Assembly (NCBI GenBank): GCA_023953775.1
Contig: JAMLJD010000026.1
Location: 1-50,584, forward strand
Reading direction: 5' to 3'
Length of the DNA: 50,584 bases
From: Rhizobiaceae bacterium
Lineage (GTDB): Bacteria > Pseudomonadota > Alphaproteobacteria > Rhizobiales > Rhizobiaceae
Made by a program: the position numbers and the translations under genes. Position 1 is the first letter of the stretch; every line of letters begins with the position of its first letter. Below, in pieces: positions 20,116 to 30,547 of this stretch. A model generated the notes under the pieces. The model had not been told where the DNA came from, did no database searches, and was given only the letters and a program-made list of their open reading frames with translations.

Positions 20116-20697
20116 ATGCGATCATACAGGACTTTTCGTGAACGCAATCCTGCCTCCGGAAAAAAGGCGGGCGCGATCCGCAGGATCACCGTCCGACCGA
20201 AGCCCGGATGCCGCACGAGAGGCCTGCTGGTCGTCGGCAGCCACACATTCGAATGCGCGCTGGGGCGTGGCGGGATCGTCTCGGTCAAGCGCGAGGGCGA
20301 CGGCGGCACACCGATGGCCGCGATGCGGCTGCTTCGCGGCTATTTCCGCAATGACCGCGCCGGCGTCTGGCGCCAGAGCGGACTGGCGCTGACGCCGATC
20401 GCCGAAGGGTCCGGCTGGTGTGACGCGACCGCCGACAGGAACTACAATCGACCGGTCGAGCTTCCCTATCCTGCCAGCGCCGAGCGCATGAAGCGCGATG
20501 ACAGCCTCTACGATACCGTCATCGTGCTCGACTGGAACATCCGGCCGCGCATGCGGCGTCGCGGCAGCGCCATCTTCCTGCACCTCGCCCGGCCGGGCTT
20601 CGGGCCGACCGAGGGCTGCATCGCGGTCAGCCCGGCGCTGATGCGCAGGCTTCTGCCGCGCCTGTCTAACCGAACGGTCCTGCGCGTCCTGCGCTGA
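20116..20697 (+). CDS. L,D-transpeptidase (YkuD) family protein
   Basis: A protein of about 193 residues with the YkuD catalytic signature: a His in FLHLARPG and the nucleophile Cys in TEGCIAVS. It may crosslink peptidoglycan 3-3 or attach proteins to it. No clear signal peptide is visible; the conserved domain begins at about RRITVRPKPG. The start is unsure: ATG at 20050, GTG at 20101 and ATG at 20116 are all in frame and none has a good ribosome site. Divergent from the response regulator. Confidence 0.82.
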   Translation: MRSYRTFRERNPASGKKAGAIRRITVRPKPGCRTRGLLVVGSHTFECALGRGGIVSVKREGDGGTPMAAMRLLRGYFRNDRAGVWRQSGLALTPIAEGSGWCDATADRNYNRPVELPYPASAERMKRDDSLYDTVIVLDWNIRPRMRRRGSAIFLHLARPGFGPTEGCIAVSPALMRRLLPRLSNRTVLRVLR

Positions 20698-20700
20698 GCC

Positions 20701-21114
20701 TCAAACGCCGAACCCACCGATGACCGCGCCCATGATCAGCGCGACGCCGAGCCAATGCAGCCCGTCGATGATCGTCAGGTCCCAGCCGAATCCCTCGTAG
20801 CGCTGGTTGACGGCGAGCGTCGTGGCCATGAAGCCGAGCCAGACGAAGAAGCCGGAGACGATGCCGTTCCACAGCGTGACCTGGCCATCGCCGAGATGCC
20901 CGATAACGCCGGCCAGCACCCAGGCCATGATCAGCTCGCAGATGATCGAATTGATCAACAGGCTCGGCGGCGGCATTCCTGGGCCGTCTTTCGGCTCGAT
21001 GCGCGCTGCGTTCATCCAGGGCTTCCCAAGCACGCCGTAATAGGCCGCTCCGAAGACGAACGCGGCGACAGCCGCGACTACGATGGCGATGTAGTTGGCG
21101 CCTGCGAAATCCAT
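20701..21114 (-). CDS. DUF1761-type small integral membrane protein
   Basis: A 137-residue protein with four predicted membrane helices and a GKPWM motif after the first helix, typical of the DUF1761 family, whose function is unknown. The ATG at 21114 is chosen because GGAGGGACAGGG stands directly upstream; the longer open frame overlaps the methyltransferase. It is convergent with the L,D-transpeptidase gene (3 bases apart). Confidence 0.85.
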   Translation of the reverse strand: MDFAGANYIAIVVAAVAAFVFGAAYYGVLGKPWMNAARIEPKDGPGMPPPSLLINSIICELIMAWVLAGVIGHLGDGQVTLWNGIVSGFFVWLGFMATTLAVNQRYEGFGWDLTIIDGLHWLGVALIMGAVIGGFGV

Positions 21115-21173
21115 CCCTGTCCCTCCGATCGGTCGATGGTTCGGCGGGATTGAACGCCCGGGCGGCGACCGCG

Positions 21174-21812
21174 TCAAGCAAGTCGCCAGACGGTCGTCCG
21201 CTTCACCTCCGCGTCTTCGAGCGCGCGCGTGACCGGGACGCTGTAGGTGGCCACCGCCTCCAGCCCCTGCTTCGGGAGGTAGGCACGGCCGGGATCGCCG
21301 ACCAGCACGGCGGACCCTCGCCGGCTGAGCGCCCCGAACCAAGGCAGCAACCGCTCCGCCAGTGGCCGGTCGTAGAAGACGTCGCCGGCCAGCACCGCCT
21401 CCCACCCCGTATCGGTCCCGATGACATCGGTATCCGTGAACCCGATCTCGACACGGTTCAGCGCGGCGTTGAGCCGTAGTGCCGTCCCGCAGAACGGATC
21501 CACGTCGGCGGCGAGCACCTGCTTCGCGCCCGCGAGCGCGGCGGCGATCGCGACGATGCCGGAGCCGCAGGCAAAGTCGAGCACGGTCTTGCCGCGCACG
21601 GTCTCCGGGTGATCGAGGATATGGCGTGCAAGTCCCTGCCCGCCGGCCCAGGCAAAGGCCCAGAACGGAGGCGGCAGGCCGATGGCCTCGAGCTCTTCCT
21701 CGGTTCGTTGCCACAGCTCATGCGCCTCGTGCGCCAGCATGAGGCGGATTTCCGGAACGTGCGGCGGCGCCATCGCCGTCGTGTTGGCCCGGATGAAGGC
21801 TTCACGGTCCAA
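21174..21812 (-). CDS. Class I SAM-dependent methyltransferase (ETFB-lysine methyltransferase type)
   Basis: A 212-residue Rossmann methyltransferase related to the Nnt1/ETFB lysine methyltransferase group, which modifies electron-transfer flavoprotein beta in relatives. Motif I is VLDFACGSGIVAIAA near residue 80, the acidic post-motif is AADVDP, and GDVFYD replaces the DPPY-like box. The start is a TTG at 21812: the family-conserved segment FIRANT begins five residues in, which an ATG at 21773 would delete. It lies nine bases after the EVE gene on the same strand. The substrate is inferred only. Confidence 0.82.
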   Translation of the reverse strand: MDREAFIRANTTAMAPPHVPEIRLMLAHEAHELWQRTEEELEAIGLPPPFWAFAWAGGQGLARHILDHPETVRGKTVLDFACGSGIVAIAAALAGAKQVLAADVDPFCGTALRLNAALNRVEIGFTDTDVIGTDTGWEAVLAGDVFYDRPLAERLLPWFGALSRRGSAVLVGDPGRAYLPKQGLEAVATYSVPVTRALEDAEVKRTTVWRLA

Positions 21813-21821
21813 ACCGGTATC

Positions 21822-22247
21822 TCAGGGCGCGGGATCCAGCCCGCCCATCCGGCAGACTTCCTTCCATTCCGCATCCGTCACCGGCTGAACCGAAAGCCGC
21901 GAATTCTTGACCAGAACCATGTCGGCGAGCTTCGGATTGGCCTTGATGTCGTCGAGGCTCACCGGGGTCGGCATATCCTGGACGGCACGGATGTCCACGC
22001 ATTCCCAGCGTTCGTCATCGGTGGTGGAATCGCGATGCGCCGGCGCCGCCACCTCGACGATGCCCACGACCGCCTTGCCCTCGTTGGAATGGTAGAAGAA
22101 GCCGAGGTCGCCGACCTTCATCTCGCGCATGTTGTTGCGTGCCTGATAGTTGCGCACGCCATCCCATTCCTGGCCGGCCTTGCCCTTCGCCTTCTGCTTG
22201 TCCCAGGACCATGCGTCGGGTTCGGATTTGAACAGCCAGCGTGCCAT
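21822..22247 (-). CDS. EVE domain protein
   Basis: A 141-residue protein that is a single EVE domain (PUA-like fold, thymocyte nuclear protein 1 family), which in other settings binds modified bases in DNA or RNA. It starts MARWLFKSEPDAWSW, with WDGVRNYQARN and FYHSNEGKAVVGI following. The ATG at 22247 overlaps the YciI stop (TGATG) and has GGAGGGG upstream, so the two are translationally coupled. It is a housekeeping-type copy, not part of a restriction locus. Confidence 0.92.
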   Translation of the reverse strand: MARWLFKSEPDAWSWDKQKAKGKAGQEWDGVRNYQARNNMREMKVGDLGFFYHSNEGKAVVGIVEVAAPAHRDSTTDDERWECVDIRAVQDMPTPVSLDDIKANPKLADMVLVKNSRLSVQPVTDAEWKEVCRMGGLDPAP

Positions 22248-22543
22248 CAAAGCCCCTCCGGCTTGTTGAAGACCCAGGTCCACGGCTTGATCTCAACCGC
22301 CTCGAAGAGCCCTGCCTTGGCGTAGGGATCGGCGGCCGCGATCGCCTCCGCAGCGGCGAGATCGGCGGCCTCGACGGCAACCATGCTGCCGCAGGGCTTG
22401 CCGTCGCCATCGAGAAACGGGCCGGCGAAACGCAGCGCTCCATCGGCATTCAGCTTGTCGAGGAACGCCACGTGATCCGGACGCGTGTCGAGACGTGTCT
22501 GGAGGCCGCCCTTCCGGTCCTTGCACAGCAATATGAAGATCAT
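22247..22543 (-). CDS. YciI family protein
   Basis: A 98-residue ferredoxin-fold YciI protein (dimeric alpha/beta barrel), whose cellular role is not settled. Visible marks are RPDHVAFLDKL and AGPFLDGDGKPCGSM followed by DPYAKAGLFE, the conserved His and Asp of the presumed active site. It lies 26 bases after gpsA and overlaps the EVE gene by one base, giving a tsaD-gpsA-YciI-EVE-methyltransferase run. Confidence 0.9.
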   Translation of the reverse strand: MIFILLCKDRKGGLQTRLDTRPDHVAFLDKLNADGALRFAGPFLDGDGKPCGSMVAVEAADLAAAEAIAAADPYAKAGLFEAVEIKPWTWVFNKPEGL

Positions 22544-22569
22544 CGGCGACGCCCTTTCGTAATGTCCAT

Positions 22570-23559
22570 CTATTCGAATTCAGATTTGAGCGGCCGCGAC
22601 AACAGGCTTGCAACCGCCTCGCCTATGGTCACCGACCGCTCCAGTATCGCATGTACCGCATCGATGATCGGCGCGTCGATACCGCTCTCGCGTGCAATTC
22701 GCGCCGCCACCGCCGCCGTGGCCACGCCCTCGGCCAGCGGCAGGCCGTCGAGAGCCTCGCCGCGCCCGATCGCCAGCCCGTAGGCGAAATTGCGCGATTG
22801 CGGCGACCCGCAGGTCAGGATCAGGTCGCCAAGGCCTGACAGGCCCATGAGCGTCTCGGCACGTGCACCGAATGCCGTCCCGATACGGCGCAGTTCGACG
22901 AAGCCGCGCGTCACCAGTGCAGCCTGCGCGGAAGCGCCCAGCCCGGCCCCCGACACCGCGCCTGCGGCGATCGCCAGCACGTTCTTCAGTGCGCCGCCGA
23001 TCTCGACACCCACGATGTCGTCGGTCGAGTAGCAGCGAAAACTGGGCGTCGAGAGAATGGCCGCCAGCCGCGCCGCGAGTGCTGCGTCACGCGCCGCTAT
23101 CGTGACGGCCGTCGGCAGGCCGCGTGCCACGTCGGTGGCGAAGCTCGGGCCGGACAGGATCGCGGGCGGACTGCCGGCCAGCACCTCCCCGGCGATCTCC
23201 GACATCCGCTTGCCGCTGTCCCGCTCGATTCCCTTGGCGCAGATGACGATCGGCGTTCCCGGTGCGATCAGCGGGCCGATATCCGACAATGCCCTCCGCA
23301 GCGCCTGCGCGGGGACGACCGACAGCACGATCTCGGCGCCGTCCAGCGCCAGCGCCGGATCGGAAACTGCCTCGAGTGCATCGGAAAGGTGAATGCCCGG
23401 AAGATAGCGCGGATTTTCGCCCCGTTCGTTGATCGCGCGGGCGATCGCCGCATCCCGCGCCCAGATAACCGCTCTGTGACCGGCCCGGGCCGCAGTCGCC
23501 GCCAGCGCGGTTCCCCACGCGCCGCCGCCGAGGACCGCGATCTTGCGGGCGGCGCTCAC
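22570..23559 (-). CDS. gpsA: Glycerol-3-phosphate dehydrogenase [NAD(P)+]
   Basis: A 329-residue enzyme reducing dihydroxyacetone phosphate to sn-glycerol-3-phosphate for phospholipid synthesis. The NAD motif is [12 protein letters not shown] near residue 10; [18 protein letters not shown] (catalytic Lys) and GLGDLILTC follow in the family order. The start is a GTG at 23559: the sequence GTGA overlaps the tsaD stop by four bases, with GGAGCAAAGG upstream, indicating translational coupling. Confidence 0.95.
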   Translation of the reverse strand: MSAARKIAVLGGGAWGTALAATAARAGHRAVIWARDAAIARAINERGENPRYLPGIHLSDALEAVSDPALALDGAEIVLSVVPAQALRRALSDIGPLIAPGTPIVICAKGIERDSGKRMSEIAGEVLAGSPPAILSGPSFATDVARGLPTAVTIAARDAALAARLAAILSTPSFRCYSTDDIVGVEIGGALKNVLAIAAGAVSGAGLGASAQAALVTRGFVELRRIGTAFGARAETLMGLSGLGDLILTCGSPQSRNFAYGLAIGRGEALDGLPLAEGVATAAVAARIARESGIDAPIIDAVHAILERSVTIGEAVASLLSRPLKSEFE

Positions 23560-24659
23560 GCCTTTGCTCCACGCTTGCCGGCGCCGACCCGCGGCGCTGA
23601 GGTCTCGTCGAGCGGCCAGCGGGGACGCGGCGCGAAATCCAGGATGTCGGTCTCGACCAGACCTCGCCGCACGCGCTCGATACCGGCCCACGCAATCATG
23701 ACGGCGTTGTCGCCGCACAGTTCGATCGGCGGCGCGACGAACGCGAAGCCCCTGTCGGCACACAGGGCCTCCAAAGACGCCCTTATCGCCCGGTTGGCCG
23801 CGACGCCGCCGGCCACGACCAACTGCGGCCTGTCGATGCCCGGGAAAGCCGTCCTGAACCTGTCGAGGCTGCGACCGACCCGCTCTTCGAGCGTGTCCAC
23901 AATCGCGCGCTGGAAAGACGCGCAGATGTCCGAAATATCCTCGTCAGTCAGCGGCTCCAGGGCAGTCGCGGCCTGCCTGACCGCGGTCTTGAGCCCCGAA
24001 AAGGAGAAGTCGAGCCGCTCGGCGCCTCTTAGCGGCTGCGGGAATGCAAACCGGGACGCATCGCCGCTCCCTGCGGCCCGCTCGACGCTCGGGCCTCCCG
24101 GATAGGGCAATCCGAGCAGCTTCGCCGTCTTGTCGAATGCCTCTCCGAGCGCATCGTCGATCGTCGTACCCCAGCGCTGGTAGTGTCCGACATCCTCGAC
24201 GAGCACCGTCTGCGTGTGCCCGCCCGACACGAGCAACAGGAGATAGGGAAAGGCGATACCGTCGGTCAGCCGCGCCGTCAGCGCATGCCCTTCGAGATGG
24301 TTGATCGCCAGCAGCGGCTTGCCGGTCGCAGCCGCGACCGCCTTCGCGGTCATTACGCCGGCGATGAGGCCGCCGATGAGCCCGGGACCTGCGGTCACCG
24401 CGATCGCGTCGACGTCGCCGAGGGAACGCCCCGCCTTGCGCAATGCCGCATCGATGGCCCCGTCCAGCGCTTCGACATGGGCTCTGGCCGCGATTTCCGG
24501 CACGACGCCGCCGAAAACCGCGTGATCGTGGACCTGGCTCAGCACGATGTTCGATTCGACGACCGGACTGCCACTTTCGACCGCGACGACGGAGGCCGCC
24601 GTTTCGTCGCAGCTCGTCTCGATACCGAGAACGCGGATTGGGTCGGATTGCGCCATCAT
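23556..24659 (-). CDS. tsaD: tRNA threonylcarbamoyladenosine transferase TsaD
   Basis: A 367-residue ASKHA-fold enzyme that, with TsaB and TsaE, makes t6A37 in ANN-decoding tRNAs. It begins with [16 protein letters not shown]; the metal-binding histidines are in NHLEGH, and LVSGGHTQ and [10 protein letters not shown] are typical. Two adjacent ATGs (24659 and 24656) are possible starts. It is divergent from hemC with a 77-base gap and is the first gene of the tsaD-gpsA unit. Confidence 0.96.
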   Translation of the reverse strand: MMAQSDPIRVLGIETSCDETAASVVAVESGSPVVESNIVLSQVHDHAVFGGVVPEIAARAHVEALDGAIDAALRKAGRSLGDVDAIAVTAGPGLIGGLIAGVMTAKAVAAATGKPLLAINHLEGHALTARLTDGIAFPYLLLLVSGGHTQTVLVEDVGHYQRWGTTIDDALGEAFDKTAKLLGLPYPGGPSVERAAGSGDASRFAFPQPLRGAERLDFSFSGLKTAVRQAATALEPLTDEDISDICASFQRAIVDTLEERVGRSLDRFRTAFPGIDRPQLVVAGGVAANRAIRASLEALCADRGFAFVAPPIELCGDNAVMIAWAGIERVRRGLVETDILDFAPRPRWPLDETSAPRVGAGKRGAKA

Positions 24660-24736
24660 TGCCCGGTCGGATTTTCCCCGATAGGAAGGGCCGGATTTCG
24701 TGAACCCGGCCGACGGCCAGCGGTTACCATGGACGG

Positions 24737-25672
24737 ATGTGGATGCAAACAGATCGGGTGAAGATCGGGACCAGGGGCAGTCCGCTGGCACTGGCCCAGG
24801 CACACGAGACACGGGCACGCCTGATGGCCGCGCACGGCCTGCCGGAAGAGGCTTTCGAGATCGTCGTGATCCAGACCTCCGGCGACCGCATCCAGGACCG
24901 CCCGCTTTCGGAAGCCGGCGGAAAGGGATTGTTTACCAAGGAAATCGAACAGGCCATGCTCGACCGGCGCATCGACCTAGCGGTTCATTCGTCCAAGGAC
25001 ATGCCGACCCGGCTTCCCGATGGTCTCGAGATTTCCGCATTCCTCGAACGCGAGGCTGTCAGCGACGCCTTTATCGGCGGTGCAGCCGAAACCCTTGCCG
25101 GCCTGCCGGACGGTGCGACGGTCGGGTCGTCCTCGCTGCGGCGGCAGGCGCTGATACGCCGTCTTCGTCCGGATGTTGCCGTCGTCATGTTTCGCGGCAA
25201 TGTCCAGACCAGGCTGCGCAAGCTCTCGGAGGGAACGGTTCACGGCACGTTGCTCGCGCTTGCGGGCCTAAAGCGTCTCGGCATGGCGGATGTGGCCACC
25301 GAGATATTGTCGCCCGATGTCTTTCCGCCCGCGCCGGGGCAGGGCGCGATCTGTATCGAGAGCCGGATCGGCGATGCCGCGACACGCCGTCTGGTCGACG
25401 CGATCGGCGACGACACCACCGCGACCGCGCTCGCATGCGAGCGCGCTTTTCTGGCCGCTCTCGACGGCTCGTGCCGCACGCCGATCGCCGGCCTTGCGCG
25501 CGTCGATGGCGATCACCTTCACTTCAAGGGAATGATCCTCTCCCCCGACGGTGCCGAAGTTCACGAGATCGGTACCGAAGGCCCTGCGTCCGACGCCGCC
25601 AGGCTGGGTCGCGAGGCGGGCGAAGACGTTCGCGCAAAGGCGGGCGCGCGCTTTTTCGAAGGATGGACCTGA
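24737..25672 (+). CDS. hemC: Porphobilinogen deaminase (hydroxymethylbilane synthase)
   Basis: A 311-residue heme-pathway enzyme that polymerises four porphobilinogens on a dipyrromethane cofactor. The N-terminus [12 protein letters not shown], the HSSKDMPT loop and the cofactor-binding cysteine in LDGSCRTPI (near residue 245) are all present. It is divergent from tsaD and directly abuts hemD. Confidence 0.96.
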   Translation: MWMQTDRVKIGTRGSPLALAQAHETRARLMAAHGLPEEAFEIVVIQTSGDRIQDRPLSEAGGKGLFTKEIEQAMLDRRIDLAVHSSKDMPTRLPDGLEISAFLEREAVSDAFIGGAAETLAGLPDGATVGSSSLRRQALIRRLRPDVAVVMFRGNVQTRLRKLSEGTVHGTLLALAGLKRLGMADVATEILSPDVFPPAPGQGAICIESRIGDAATRRLVDAIGDDTTATALACERAFLAALDGSCRTPIAGLARVDGDHLHFKGMILSPDGAEVHEIGTEGPASDAARLGREAGEDVRAKAGARFFEGWT

Positions 25673-26398
25673 TTGCGCGGCCGGGTCCTTGTCACCCGCC
25701 CCGAGCCCGAGGCGCGGGCAACGGCAGACCGTCTCACGCGCATTGGGTTCGACCCGATCGTCCTGCCCCTGACACGGATCGTCGCGCTGCATCCTCAAGC
25801 CCCTGACCCCGGCCGGTTCGACATGGTGGCGGTCACCAGCGCGAATGCCATCCGCCACGCGCCGCAAGACCTGCTTGGCCGGCTCGCGTCGCTTCCCTGT
25901 GCGGTTGTCGGCGAACGGACCGCAGCGGCCGCGCGAGCCGCCGGTTTGGATGTCGCGATCGTCGGTGAAGCCGACGCGGCGGCACTTGGACATCTGATCG
26001 CGGAGACGACACGTCCGAGAGGCCGGGTATTGCATCTGTGCGGCCGGCATGTCGCCGGCGGACTGGCCGACACGCTGTCACGGCACGACATCGTAACGGA
26101 AGAGCTCGCCACCTACGACGCCATCATCGAGGACCATGCCGATGCGGAAATCGCGGCCATCCTGGCCGACCCGCCCGATGCCGTGCTGCTGTATTCGCCA
26201 CGCGCGGCGAACGCGTTTCTCGCGCTGACGGACCGTCCCGACGGCTCCAAGGCAGTGGAACATATGGTCTTCGTCTGCATTTCCCCAGCAGTTGCGGCGC
26301 GGTTCGAAGCGCGGCCCGAGGTCGCACCGCTTGTCGCGGCAACACCGTCCGAAACCGCTATACTGTCCGTGCTCGAGTCCCGTTTCGGGGATTTGTAG
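25673..26398 (+). CDS. hemD: Uroporphyrinogen-III synthase
   Basis: A 241-residue HemD-fold protein that cyclises hydroxymethylbilane with D-ring inversion. The family has low conservation; recognisable parts are VLVTRPEPEARATADRL at the start, VTSANAIRH, and the C-terminal SPRAAN and CISPAVAARF. The start is a TTG immediately after the hemC stop, with GGATGG upstream. Gene order hemC-hemD followed by a Mic60-like gene and HemY matches other Hyphomicrobiales. Confidence 0.9.
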   Translation: MRGRVLVTRPEPEARATADRLTRIGFDPIVLPLTRIVALHPQAPDPGRFDMVAVTSANAIRHAPQDLLGRLASLPCAVVGERTAAAARAAGLDVAIVGEADAAALGHLIAETTRPRGRVLHLCGRHVAGGLADTLSRHDIVTEELATYDAIIEDHADAEIAAILADPPDAVLLYSPRAANAFLALTDRPDGSKAVEHMVFVCISPAVAARFEARPEVAPLVAATPSETAILSVLESRFGDL

Positions 26399-26516
26399 GA
26401 CTGCCAGACCTTCCAGCCCTTTCCCGATATGCTAGTGATGGGGTGCTGGGACATTGTGATCGACACGCAAGCGGCCGCATGGGGTCGCCTGCAGAATAAC
26501 CGCCCGGAGATGCCCG

Positions 26517-27975
26517 ATGGTGAAGACACCGAAAACGCGACACTCTAAGCCCCGGACGGAACCGCTGACCATCGACCTGGACGCCGATCAGGTCACCGCC
26601 GATCGACATCGAAGAAGAGGCCCGGGCGACGGCGAGGAAGGTGGACACGGCGGCAAAAGCCCCGTCGCCCGCCGCGCCAGACCGCCCGACCGGAACGACG
26701 ACGGAGCGCCCGGAAGGGCGCCGGGAAAATCCACCGCTGAGGCGACCGCCGGACCCTCCGCTGCAAGGAAGACGGAAGAGCCAGCCGCCACGTCAGCTTC
26801 GGCCGCAACGGCAAGAAGGACGGCGGACAGGTCCCCGCCCCCGACAGGGACAGATGGCGCCGCAAGGGACGCGGATCGCAAGCCGGGCAGGGCGCCGGTC
26901 TACGCGGCCGGACTTGTAGGCGCGGTCATCGCGCTTGCCGGAGCCGGTGCGCTTCAATGGACGGGCATGCTGCCCTCGCCCGGCGGTGCCGACGGCGACA
27001 GCGCGGTCGAAGCCCTGCGTGGCGAGATTGCCGCCATGCGTGAGGAAATCGCCGGCGATCGAGAGCGCCGGCGGCGTGTCCCGCGAGGACCTGGACGCGG
27101 CGTCGCCGGTCCTGCCCAGCATATCGACACCCTGTCTGCGAACGTCAACGGGCTGAAATCCGAGCTGGCCGATCTGCGCACGGCTCTCGCGGCGGGCGAA
27201 GGCGGAGAGGCGCCCGGCCTTGCCGCTCTCGAAAAGCGCCTTGCAGACGTCGAGACCGCGTTGGCGGCGCTTGGACCCGGCGACGGCGCGGGGAACGCGG
27301 ACATCGGTGCGGTGGAGCAACGTGTGTCGCTGCGATCGAGACAGATCGGCGACATGCGCGAAACACTGCGCCTCGCCAACGACTTTCCCTCGCCGGTACC
27401 GATCTGACAGGATCGCGATCGAACAGGAAGTCAGGAGCTTGGGCGCACGTCTCGACGAGCAGGCCGAAAAACCGGACATGGCGCTTGCCATCGCCGCCGC
27501 GGCGTTGCGCTCCGCCATCGATCGAGGCACGCCGTTTACGGCCGAACTCGAGACGTTTGCGGCGCTGGCCCCCGATTCGGACACTGTCGAGGCCCTTCGC
27601 GAATACGCAGCCGGGGAATTCCGACCCGTGCGGCGATCGCGGCCCGGCACCGAACGAATGCGATCGCGATGATCGATGCCGACGACACGCGGGCTGCCGA
27701 AGGCGGCTTCTTCGCGCGCCTCTGGGAGAGCGCGCAATCGCTCATCAAGGTCCGTCCGATCGGCGATGTCGCCGGCACGGACGTCCCCGCGATCGTCGCA
27801 CGGATGGAGCTGGCCCTGGACGAGGGAAATTACGACAAGGCGATCGCCGAGTATGAGACGCTGCCGGAGCCGTCCAAGGCCGCAGGCGCCGAGTTCATGG
27901 CAAGGGTCCGCGCCCGAAACGAGGCAGATCAGCTCGTCGCACGCCTCATGGCCGACAGCGCTGGCCGCATCCTGA
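26517..27975 (+). pseudogene. Mic60/mitofilin-like inner-membrane protein (COG4223), frameshifted
   Basis: Pieced together from alternating frames, this is the alphaproteobacterial Mic60-like protein: a Pro/Ala-rich cytoplasmic N-terminus, one membrane helix near 26,900-26,970, a coiled-coil middle and a conserved C-terminal domain (ending MADALAAS if one base near 27,957 is dropped, stop at 27,973-27,975). About eight frame changes are needed, near 26,605, 26,717, 27,056, 27,101, 27,335, 27,407, 27,620 and 27,957. Several are one-base losses in short runs (GGGG to GGG at 26,717; CCC to CC at 27,620). Each segment stays free of stops in its own frame, so the gene may be intact in the organism. 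It lies between hemD and HemY, its usual place. Confidence 0.75.
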
Positions 27976-27992
27976 GAGAGGGCGATCGCCTG

Positions 27993-29576
27993 ATGTTCCG
28001 CATTCTGTTTTTTGTCGTTCTCGTCTTTGCGCTGGGGCTCGGCTTCGCCTGGCTCGCCGAACGGCCCGGCGAACTGGTGGTGACTTTCGGCGGCTACCAG
28101 TACCAGGTCACGCTGATGGTCGCCGCCGTGCTCGTGACAGCCGTCGTCGCCGCCGTCATGTTCACCTGGTGGCTCGTCCGCAGCATATGGAACAGCCCTA
28201 CACCATCGCCCGGTACTTCAGGGGTCCGGTGCTGGCGTGATCGCGGCTACCAAGGCCTTTCGACCCGGAATGATCGCCGCCGGTGCGGGCGATGCGGCGT
28301 TGGCGCGGCGCATGAAGCAGGCTGCGAAGCTGATCAGCTCCGACCAGGAGCCGCTGATCCATCTTCTCGACGCCCAGACATCGCTGCTCGAGGGCAACCA
28401 CGACGATGCGCGCCAGAAGTTCAGGCGATGGTCGACGATCCGGAGATGCGTATTCTCGGTCTGCGCGGCCTGTTTCTGGAGGCAAGCCGCCTCGGTGAAC
28501 GCGAGGCTGCGCGCCACTACGCTGCGCGCGCCGCCGAGATCGCGCCGCAACTTTCATGGGCGGCCGAAGCCACCATTGAGGATCGCGCGGCGGAGGGCGA
28601 CTGGGACGGCGCGCTGAAGCTGGTCGACGCCTTGAAGTCGACCCGCCAGATCGACCGCGAGGCGGCCGCGCGCAAGCGCGCCGTGCTTCTGACCGCCAAG
28701 GCGATGGCACTTATCGATTCCGACCCGCAGGCCGCCCGTACGGCTGCGCTGGAGGCCGTCAAGCTCGAGCCGAAGTTCGCACCGGCTGCGGTCGTCGCGG
28801 CCAGGAGCCTGTTCAAACAGGACGATTGCGCAAGGCGCCCCGCATCCTCGAGGCCGCGTGGAAGGCCGAGCCACATCCCGGGTCGCCGACGTCTACATCC
28901 ATGCACGCCCTGGCGATTCGACCGGCGACCGCCTCGCCCGGGCGAAGAAGCTCGCGGGCATGCGGATCAACAATGCGGAATCGGCCCTGGCAGTCGCCCG
29001 CGCCGCCCTTGAGGCCGATGATTTCGCGACCGCGCGAGTCCGTCGAGACCGCGATCCGGATCCGGCCGACCGAAAGCGCCTATCTGATCCTCGCCGACAT
29101 CGACAAGGGCCGAGACCGGCGACCAGGGCCGCGTGCGCGAGGCGCTCGCCAAGGCGGTGCGTGCGCCGCGTGATCCCGCCTGGGTCGCCGTGGGTTTCCG
29201 AGCGCTGGGCGCCGGTGTCGCCAGTTACCGGGCGTCTCGACGCGTTCGAATGGCGGGTGCCTGTCGAACGGCTCGGCCCGATGATCGAGCAGCAGGAGGG
29301 CGCGATGCCGCCGCCCGGCGCGCGCAGCCTCGCGCCGCCGCCCCCTTTGCACCGGCCGACCCGGTCGTCGATGCGGAAATCGCCGAGGAAGCAGAGACCG
29401 TGATCCCGGCGCAGGAGGCGCGGTCGAGGCGCCGGAACCGGACACGCCCGAAGTCACGGAGCAGACCGCAGAAAGCAAGGTGCCCGAGAAGCAATCGCCC
29501 CCCGCTGACGTCGCGAAGGACAAGCGCGCGACGGCGACGACAAGCTTGCGCCGCCGACGACCCGGCGTCGGCATAG
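27993..29576 (+). pseudogene. HemY family TPR protein, frameshifted
   Basis: An inner-membrane protein with two N-terminal membrane helices (28,000-28,190) and tetratricopeptide-like helices, linked by position to heme genes; its function is unsettled. Intact segments include MFRILFFVVLVFALGLG, MIAAGAGDAALARRMKQAA and GLRGLFLEASRLGEREAA, lying in different frames. About a dozen frame changes are needed, near 28,197, 28,235, 28,268, 28,423, 28,828, 28,878, 29,033, 29,110, 29,185, 29,310, 29,425 and 29,530. Most are explained by loss of one base in CCC, CC or TTT runs. The start at 27,993 has GAGAGAGGG upstream. Read as sequencing damage or very recent decay. Confidence 0.75.
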
Positions 29577-29684
29577 AACGAGGACGGAACAAATTCCCGT
29601 TTCCGGCCATTTTGAAGACAACCGCACTTGTGATTGCCCGGCCGCACGCCACAACATTCCCTGCCCGCTGAACGGATCCACGCG

Positions 29685-30170
29685 ATGTTCGATCGATTCC
29701 TCGACTTCCTTCGACAGCTTCCGGGCGATCAGGACCGCGCGTCGCCGGCAGGCCCCGACGACCCGCGTGTCGCCGCGGCAGCGCTGATGGTGCATGTCAT
29801 GGACGCGGACGGAGAGCGCACGCCGGAGGAGCGCGAGCGGATCCTCTCCATGCTGTCGCAGCATTTCGACCTGTCTGGCGACGAGCGAGACGGCATCTTC
29901 GCCGCCGGCGAGGCGGCCGACCGCGAGGCCGTGGATCTCTATGCCTTTACCAGCGTGATCAAGAACCGTCTGGATCACGCGGCACGCGTCGAGTTCATCG
30001 AGATTCTGTGGGAAATCGTGCTGGCGGACGGAGAACTCCATGAACTGGAGGACAATATCGTCTGGCGGGTGGCGGAACTGATCGCAGTCGAGCGCGAGGA
30101 GCGCATCGCGATGCGCCGCAAGGTACAGGCAAGGACACCCGGCACGACGGGAACGCCCGGCGAAGATTGA
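29685..30170 (+). CDS. TerB-like (COG4103) protein
   Basis: A 161-residue all-helical protein of the TerB tellurite-resistance fold, with two acidic segments, MDADGERTPEER and LADGELHELED, matching the paired metal-binding helices. The ATG at 29685 is the family start. It follows HemY, the usual setting for COG4103 in Hyphomicrobiales, and is intact although the preceding 3 kb are frameshifted. It is not evidence for tellurite resistance. Confidence 0.85.
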   Translation: MFDRFLDFLRQLPGDQDRASPAGPDDPRVAAAALMVHVMDADGERTPEERERILSMLSQHFDLSGDERDGIFAAGEAADREAVDLYAFTSVIKNRLDHAARVEFIEILWEIVLADGELHELEDNIVWRVAELIAVEREERIAMRRKVQARTPGTTGTPGED

Positions 30171-30547
30171 CCGACCTTTGATTCGCGCGACGCGAGAGGC
30201 GCACCGCGCAGCCTGTCCGAGGTAATTCGGCATCGATCGGATATTGCGTCTGCGAAAAGCATCGCAGTGATCAAGCTGCGCATAACTATCTGAAAAATAA
30301 AGCCATTCACATCCGGGCTCGCATGAACGGCAACGTCGCGAGGCACCATGGGCGCTCGCCTTTGTTGCATCGCAGCACAAACCGCCTATACTGTAGGCAG
30401 CGCCCATGCACGTCTAAGAAGTAGGCAGAAACGCCGGGGAACCAGCATGCGGAACAAGCGTTAGAAGCGTGGAAGCAGCGGAGCGCCATTCGGCCTTGAG
30501 CAGGATGTGCAGCTGCCCGACACGAACCCGGCGCGAGACAAGGAGCG
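30171..30547. other. Intergenic region upstream of otsA
   Basis: A 377-base gap without a convincing gene. It carries the EcfG-type promoter described separately at 30,438-30,462 and an AAGGAG ribosome site just before the otsA start. No RNA gene or other clear structure was seen; the open frames here lack ribosome sites and similarity. Confidence 0.6.
30438..30462 (+). promoter_or_regulatory. EcfG (general stress response) promoter of otsA
   Basis: GGAAC at 30438-30442, exactly 16 bases, then CGTT at 30459-30462. This is the consensus of the alphaproteobacterial general stress sigma factor EcfG. It lies about 85 bases upstream of otsA. Trehalose synthesis is a known target of this response in the group. 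Confidence 0.82.

Noticed and set aside
29685-30170. Tellurite resistance locus
   Set aside because: A single COG4103/TerB-fold gene in its usual core position beside HemY; no other ter genes.
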